DNA from: an uncultured Bacteroidia bacterium
GTDB lineage: Bacteria; Bacteroidota; Bacteroidia; Bacteroidales; UBA932
Direction of reading: 5' to 3'
DNA length: 16,514 nt
NCBI GenBank assembly: GCA_902795785.1
Contig: CADBMK010000048.1
Location: 1 to 16,514 of the forward strand
The notes below the pieces were generated by a model. It did no database searches, had not been told where the DNA came from, and saw nothing but the letters and a program-made list of their open reading frames with translations. This document shows, one piece after another, positions 13,520-16,514 of this stretch (position 1 is the first letter of the stretch; each line of letters opens with the position of its first letter). A program made the position numbers and the translations under genes.

Positions 13520-14698
13520 GTGTTAGGGTGGAAAATAGCATTCTGGATCTGCGCGTTCCTTGTGTTCTATACCTATTTCGGGTATGGAATCATCCTCTTC
13601 TTGCTGGTTCAAATCAAGGAATGGATCGCTAAGCCTCATCATGTGGACAAGCATTACGTCCTCCCTGACGTCACCCTTCTCATCGCCGCATACAACGAGG
13701 AAGACGTGGTTGAGGAAAAGATGAAGAACTGTGACGCCCTCATTTATCCCGAAGGCAAATTCCACGTGGTCTGGGTCACCGACGGCTCCACCGACAGGAC
13801 CAATGAAATCCTTGCAAAGTACCCTGACGTCACCGTCCTCTATTCTCCTGAGCGCAGGGGCAAGACCGCCGCTGTCAACAGGGCGATGAAGGAAATCAAA
13901 TCGCCGATTGTGGTACTGACCGATGCCAATACCATGATCAATCCTTCGGCCATGGAACTTATGGCAAGATGTTTTGCCGACCCTAACGTGGGCTGTGTGG
14001 CCGGAGAAAAGAGGGTCCACGGCCCGGAAGACAGCGGAGCGGCAGCTTCCGAGGGAATGTACTGGAAATATGAATCCTTCCTCAAGGACCTTGACAACAG
14101 GCTTTACTCCACCCAGGGTGCGGCGGGAGAACTCTATGCCGTGCGCAGGGAACTCTGGACTGAAATGCCTGACAACACCCTTTTGGATGATTTTATTGCA
14201 TCGATGACAATTGCGGCAAGCGGCAAGAAGATTGCCTATTGCAAGGACGCTTATGCCATAGAGGGCCCGTCTGCCAATATCGATGAAGAAAGAAAGAGGA
14301 AGAGGAGAATCTCAGCGGGCGGCCTTCAGTCCGTCTGGCATATGAGGGGACTTCTTAATTTCTGGCAGCACAAACGCCTTACGTTCCAGTATGTATCGCA
14401 CCGCGTCCTCAGGTGGACCGTTACGCCTGTTGCCCTGTTTGCCCTGTTCCCGCTCAATGTCATCATAGTTCTCGGCGGATATACGGCGGTATATGGAGTG
14501 CTTCTTTTCCTTCAGACTGCCTTCTATGTTTCAGCAATAGGAGGACGCTCCGCGGAAAGGATGGGACGCAGACGCAAGACCTCACTTTTCGTCCCTTATT
14601 ATTTTGTCTTTATGAATATCTCCGTCATCCTCGGCTGGAAATACTTCTTTGAAAACAAGAAGAAAGGCGGAGTCTGGGAAAAAGCCAAGAGGGCTTAG
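13520..14698 (+). CDS. Membrane family 2 glycosyltransferase
   Basis: Processive-type inner-membrane glycosyltransferase for a surface polysaccharide; the sugar is not known. With the GTG start at 13520 it has 392 residues: a membrane helix (about 6-30), a cytoplasmic GT-A domain (about 45-275), then membrane helices near 315-350. Catalytic features: DGSTD at 88-92, DAN at 135-137 as the metal-binding DxD, QGAAGELYAVRR at 199-210, DD at 223-224 as the acceptor base, and KRRISAGGLQ near 261-270, where cellulose and hyaluronan synthases have a QxxRW-like motif. An open frame continues upstream to an ATG at 13409, but that would lie inside upxY and cross the -7 box, so GTG 13520 is preferred; a few codons of uncertainty remain. 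It overlaps the convergent endonuclease-like gene by 4 bases. Confidence 0.88.
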   Translation: MLGWKIAFWICAFLVFYTYFGYGIILFLLVQIKEWIAKPHHVDKHYVLPDVTLLIAAYNEEDVVEEKMKNCDALIYPEGKFHVVWVTDGSTDRTNEILAKYPDVTVLYSPERRGKTAAVNRAMKEIKSPIVVLTDANTMINPSAMELMARCFADPNVGCVAGEKRVHGPEDSGAAASEGMYWKYESFLKDLDNRLYSTQGAAGELYAVRRELWTEMPDNTLLDDFIASMTIAASGKKIAYCKDAYAIEGPSANIDEERKRKRRISAGGLQSVWHMRGLLNFWQHKRLTFQYVSHRVLRWTVTPVALFALFPLNVIIVLGGYTAVYGVLLFLQTAFYVSAIGGRSAERMGRRRKTSLFVPYYFVFMNISVILGWKYFFENKKKGGVWEKAKRA

Positions 14699-15567
14699 TT
14701 GACCTTCAGTGTGGCAGTTACCATCTTGTGGTCGCTGAGATAATCGTCCAGAGTCTTGTAATCGTAGCAGGTGATGCCTTCGTCGTGCATGATGTAGTCG
14801 ATGCGGACTATGTCATAGGCGCCCCTGAACGATCCTCCGGTTCCGACTCCCTTTTCCATGAAACAGTCCCTGATGTTGTCGGCCTTGATCATCCTGTAAA
14901 CCTTTGAGAGCGGGATGGCGTTGAAGTCGCCAACTATGACGCACTTGTGGGGACTTGTATAGATGTCCTTCTGGACAAGATGCGCCTGGTATTTCCTGAC
15001 TTCTCCGTTATGGAAGGTTACCGAAGCAAGCATGGACGGGTCCTTCTTTTTCCTCGTGTTCATTACCTTCTGCACGCTGTGCAGACCTGTTGTCTGGAAA
15101 TGGATGTTGAAGAGCCTCAGCGTATCGCTGCCCACTATCACATCGTTCCAGGAATAGGAATTGTCACTGTTGTCAAAGGCTTTCTGTTTCCTGTCCATGA
15201 TTGGGAACCGGCTGAGGATGGCCTCGTCGTCTTCTATGACAATGTATGGGAACTGCTTCTTGAACAGGTTCCTGAATATCTCAGGCGTGAGTTCCTTCCC
15301 AAGATATATCTCCTGCATGCAGAATATGTCAACCTTGTTTTCCCTGGCAATGTACTGGATCAGGTTTGCCGTTTCAACAGGCTCGACGAGGTGACGGAAG
15401 CCGCCGACATTGAGGCTCGCAATCTTGAAACTTCCTTCTGCCGGAACCTCTTTGCCGTGGTTGGAAGGACGCCAGAAGTAGGTGGCGTAATATATGGCAA
15501 AACCGATGGCGGAAAACAGGATAAGCAGAATCAGTGTATTAAGAAGGCTAAATTGGCGTAGTCTCAT
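14695..15567 (-). CDS. Membrane-anchored endonuclease/exonuclease/phosphatase (EEP) family protein
   Basis: 290 residues: one N-terminal membrane helix (about 9-31) and an EEP domain facing the periplasm or cell surface. Conserved catalytic pieces are N53 in ASLNVGG, metal ligand E86 in CMQEIY, LFNIHFQ with His, VGDFNAIP with the Asp-Asn pair, RIDYIM, and LSDHKMV with the final Asp-His. All catalytic positions seem intact. Family members include DNases, sphingomyelinases and inositol phosphatases; this architecture is common in Bacteroidota and its substrate is unknown. ATG 15565-15567 places the membrane helix directly at the N-terminus. The gene is convergent with the glycosyltransferase (4-base overlap of stop codons) and divergent from the UDP-glucuronate decarboxylase gene. 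Confidence 0.88.
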   Translation of the reverse strand: MRLRQFSLLNTLILLILFSAIGFAIYYATYFWRPSNHGKEVPAEGSFKIASLNVGGFRHLVEPVETANLIQYIARENKVDIFCMQEIYLGKELTPEIFRNLFKKQFPYIVIEDDEAILSRFPIMDRKQKAFDNSDNSYSWNDVIVGSDTLRLFNIHFQTTGLHSVQKVMNTRKKKDPSMLASVTFHNGEVRKYQAHLVQKDIYTSPHKCVIVGDFNAIPLSKVYRMIKADNIRDCFMEKGVGTGGSFRGAYDIVRIDYIMHDEGITCYDYKTLDDYLSDHKMVTATLKVN

Positions 15568-15575
15568 ATTAGTGC

Positions 15576-15605
15576 TTTATTATTCGGCAAAAATAGTTAC
15601 ATTTG
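15576..15605 (+). promoter_or_regulatory. Probable promoter of the UDP-glucuronate decarboxylase gene
   Basis: TTTA at 15576-15579 and TACATTTG at 15598-15605, spacing 18. The -7 box is perfect; the -33 box has one mismatch and the spacing is one short. Transcription would start near 15611, leaving a leader of about 37 bases. Its -7 box lies 2 bases from the -7 box of the divergent gene. Confidence 0.5.
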
Positions 15606-15618
15606 TCTAAGAAAAAAA
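15588..15618 (-). promoter_or_regulatory. Probable promoter of the EEP protein gene
   Basis: On the minus strand, TTTT (15618-15615), 19 bases, TATTTTTG (15595-15588). The -7 box is perfect and the -33 box has one mismatch. Transcription would start near 15583, about 16 bases before the ATG. Confidence 0.5.
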
Positions 15619-15647
15619 ACGAACACTAACTGTAATATATCCTTAAC

Positions 15648-16514
15648 GTGACTGTACTTGTTTCAGGTGGTGCCGGTTTTATCGGTTCCAATCTATGTAA
15701 TAGACTTTTGAATAAAGGGGAGACTGTCTTCTGTCTTGACAATCTCTTCAGCAGCTCGATTGATAATATAAAGCCACTTCTTGATCATCCAAGATTCCAT
15801 TTCATTAACCTGGATATCGAGCAGGCCGGTCATCTCGTGATACCTGGTCTTGAGATGATTTTCAATCTGGCGTGCCCGGCTTCTCCGGTGCATTACCAGT
15901 ATGATTCGGTGAAGACAATCCGTACATCCGTACTCGGTGCCATCAACATGCTTGACATTGCAGTAAGGACGGGCGCCAGAATCCTTCAGGCTTCAACTTC
16001 CGAAGTTTACGGAGACCCGCTGATCCATCCTCAGGTGGAGTCTTATTGGGGAAATGTGAACCCTTTGGGTGACAGGTCCTGCTATGATGAGGGCAAGCGC
16101 TGCGCCGAGTCCCTTTTCATGAATTATCACCGTCAGTACGGTACCAAGATTAAGATTATCCGTATTTTCAATACTTACGGACCTAACATGCTTGAAAATG
16201 ACGGCCGCGTGGTCAGCAATTTCATTATGCAGGCCCTTACCGGCCGTGACATCACCATATATGGGGACGGAACACAGACACGATCCTTCCAGTATGTGGA
16301 TGACCTGATCGAGGCAATGATCCGGGTTATGTACAATACCCCTGACGATTTTACCGGACCGGTCAATCTTGGTAACCCGGAGGAGTACACCATCAAGGAG
16401 ATTGCAGAAAAGGTAATCGAAATGACTGGGTCTAATTCAAAAATAGTATATTTGCCTTTGCCTAATGATGACCCGACAAGAAGAAAGCCTGACATTACCC
16501 TCGCCAATTCAATG
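15648..16514 (+). CDS. UDP-glucuronic acid decarboxylase (UDP-xylose synthase), 3' end missing
   Basis: Extended short-chain dehydrogenase that makes UDP-xylose from UDP-glucuronate for polysaccharide synthesis. 289 residues are present and the gene runs off the window; family members are about 310, so only a short tail is missing. Rossmann NAD loop GGAGFIGS at 7-14, D31 after the second strand, then the UXS hallmark ACPASPVHYQYD near 75-86, ASTSEVYGDP at 115-124 with E119, and the catalytic pair Y146 and K150 in YDEGK. The later NTYGPNM, YGDGTQTRSFQYVDDL and DDPTRRKPDI segments also match. The start is GTG 15648: an in-frame TAA at 15633-15635 rules out anything earlier and no ATG lies before the NAD loop. 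It probably opens a polysaccharide operon continuing to the right. Confidence 0.93.
   Translation, partial: MTVLVSGGAGFIGSNLCNRLLNKGETVFCLDNLFSSSIDNIKPLLDHPRFHFINLDIEQAGHLVIPGLEMIFNLACPASPVHYQYDSVKTIRTSVLGAINMLDIAVRTGARILQASTSEVYGDPLIHPQVESYWGNVNPLGDRSCYDEGKRCAESLFMNYHRQYGTKIKIIRIFNTYGPNMLENDGRVVSNFIMQALTGRDITIYGDGTQTRSFQYVDDLIEAMIRVMYNTPDDFTGPVNLGNPEEYTIKEIAEKVIEMTGSNSKIVYLPLPNDDPTRRKPDITLANSM

Noticed and set aside
14947..15561. 204-codon plus-strand frame opposite the EEP protein gene
   Set aside because: The minus strand encodes all catalytic motifs of an EEP protein; the plus frame is a shadow.
15693..15893. Minus-strand frame inside the UDP-glucuronate decarboxylase gene
   Set aside because: It is opposite the conserved ACPASPVHYQYD region and has no features of its own.
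1..16514. CRISPR array, insertion sequence, phage or att site
   Set aside because: No spaced direct repeats, transposase or integrase motifs, or terminal inverted repeats were seen on reading both strands.

Overview
The window looks like chromosomal DNA of a Bacteroidota species, most likely order Bacteroidales. The evidence is the presence of DUF5020, DUF4837 and UpxY-type genes, tightly packed gene strings without strong Shine-Dalgarno sequences, and several promoters of the Bacteroidota type (TTTG at -33, about 19 bases, then TAnnTTTG at -7). Genus cannot be fixed from the sequence. Nearly all the DNA is coding; the longest gap between protein genes is about 237 bases (186-422).

Layout. 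1-185 is the tail of a DUF5020 outer-membrane protein. 203-387 holds a clear promoter, a strongly foldable RNA and a strong intrinsic terminator, directly ahead of cysK and cysE (423-2097), the two enzymes of cysteine synthesis. On the minus strand, 2137-2661 is a translation unit: promoter, tRNA-Glu(TTC), rpsT, an internal terminator-like hairpin and tRNA-Pro(CGG). 2669-6966 is a minus-strand envelope operon running lytM-like gene, dxr, rseP, DUF4837 lipoprotein. Divergent from it, 6991-10419 on the plus strand is ruvX, def, a phosphohexomutase and a secreted M23/LysM peptidase, followed by a Na/phosphate cotransporter with a PhoU-like tail (10458-12131).

12110-16514 is a polysaccharide-flavoured region with alternating strands: a minus-strand pair of UpxY (NusG-like antiterminator) and a zeta-toxin-like P-loop kinase, a membrane family 2 glycosyltransferase (+), a membrane-anchored endonuclease/exonuclease/phosphatase protein (-), and the start of a UDP-glucuronate decarboxylase gene (+) that runs off the end. 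The phosphohexomutase, glycosyltransferase and decarboxylase fit sugar-nucleotide and surface polysaccharide synthesis; dxr feeds isoprenoid carriers; the M23 proteins and RseP act on the envelope.

Most genes are ordinary housekeeping. The parts most worth a second look are the structured RNA ahead of cysK, the upxY/zeta-kinase pair, the catalytically degenerate LytM protein, and the near-leaderless ruvX operon. No CRISPR array, insertion sequence, phage gene or rRNA was seen.
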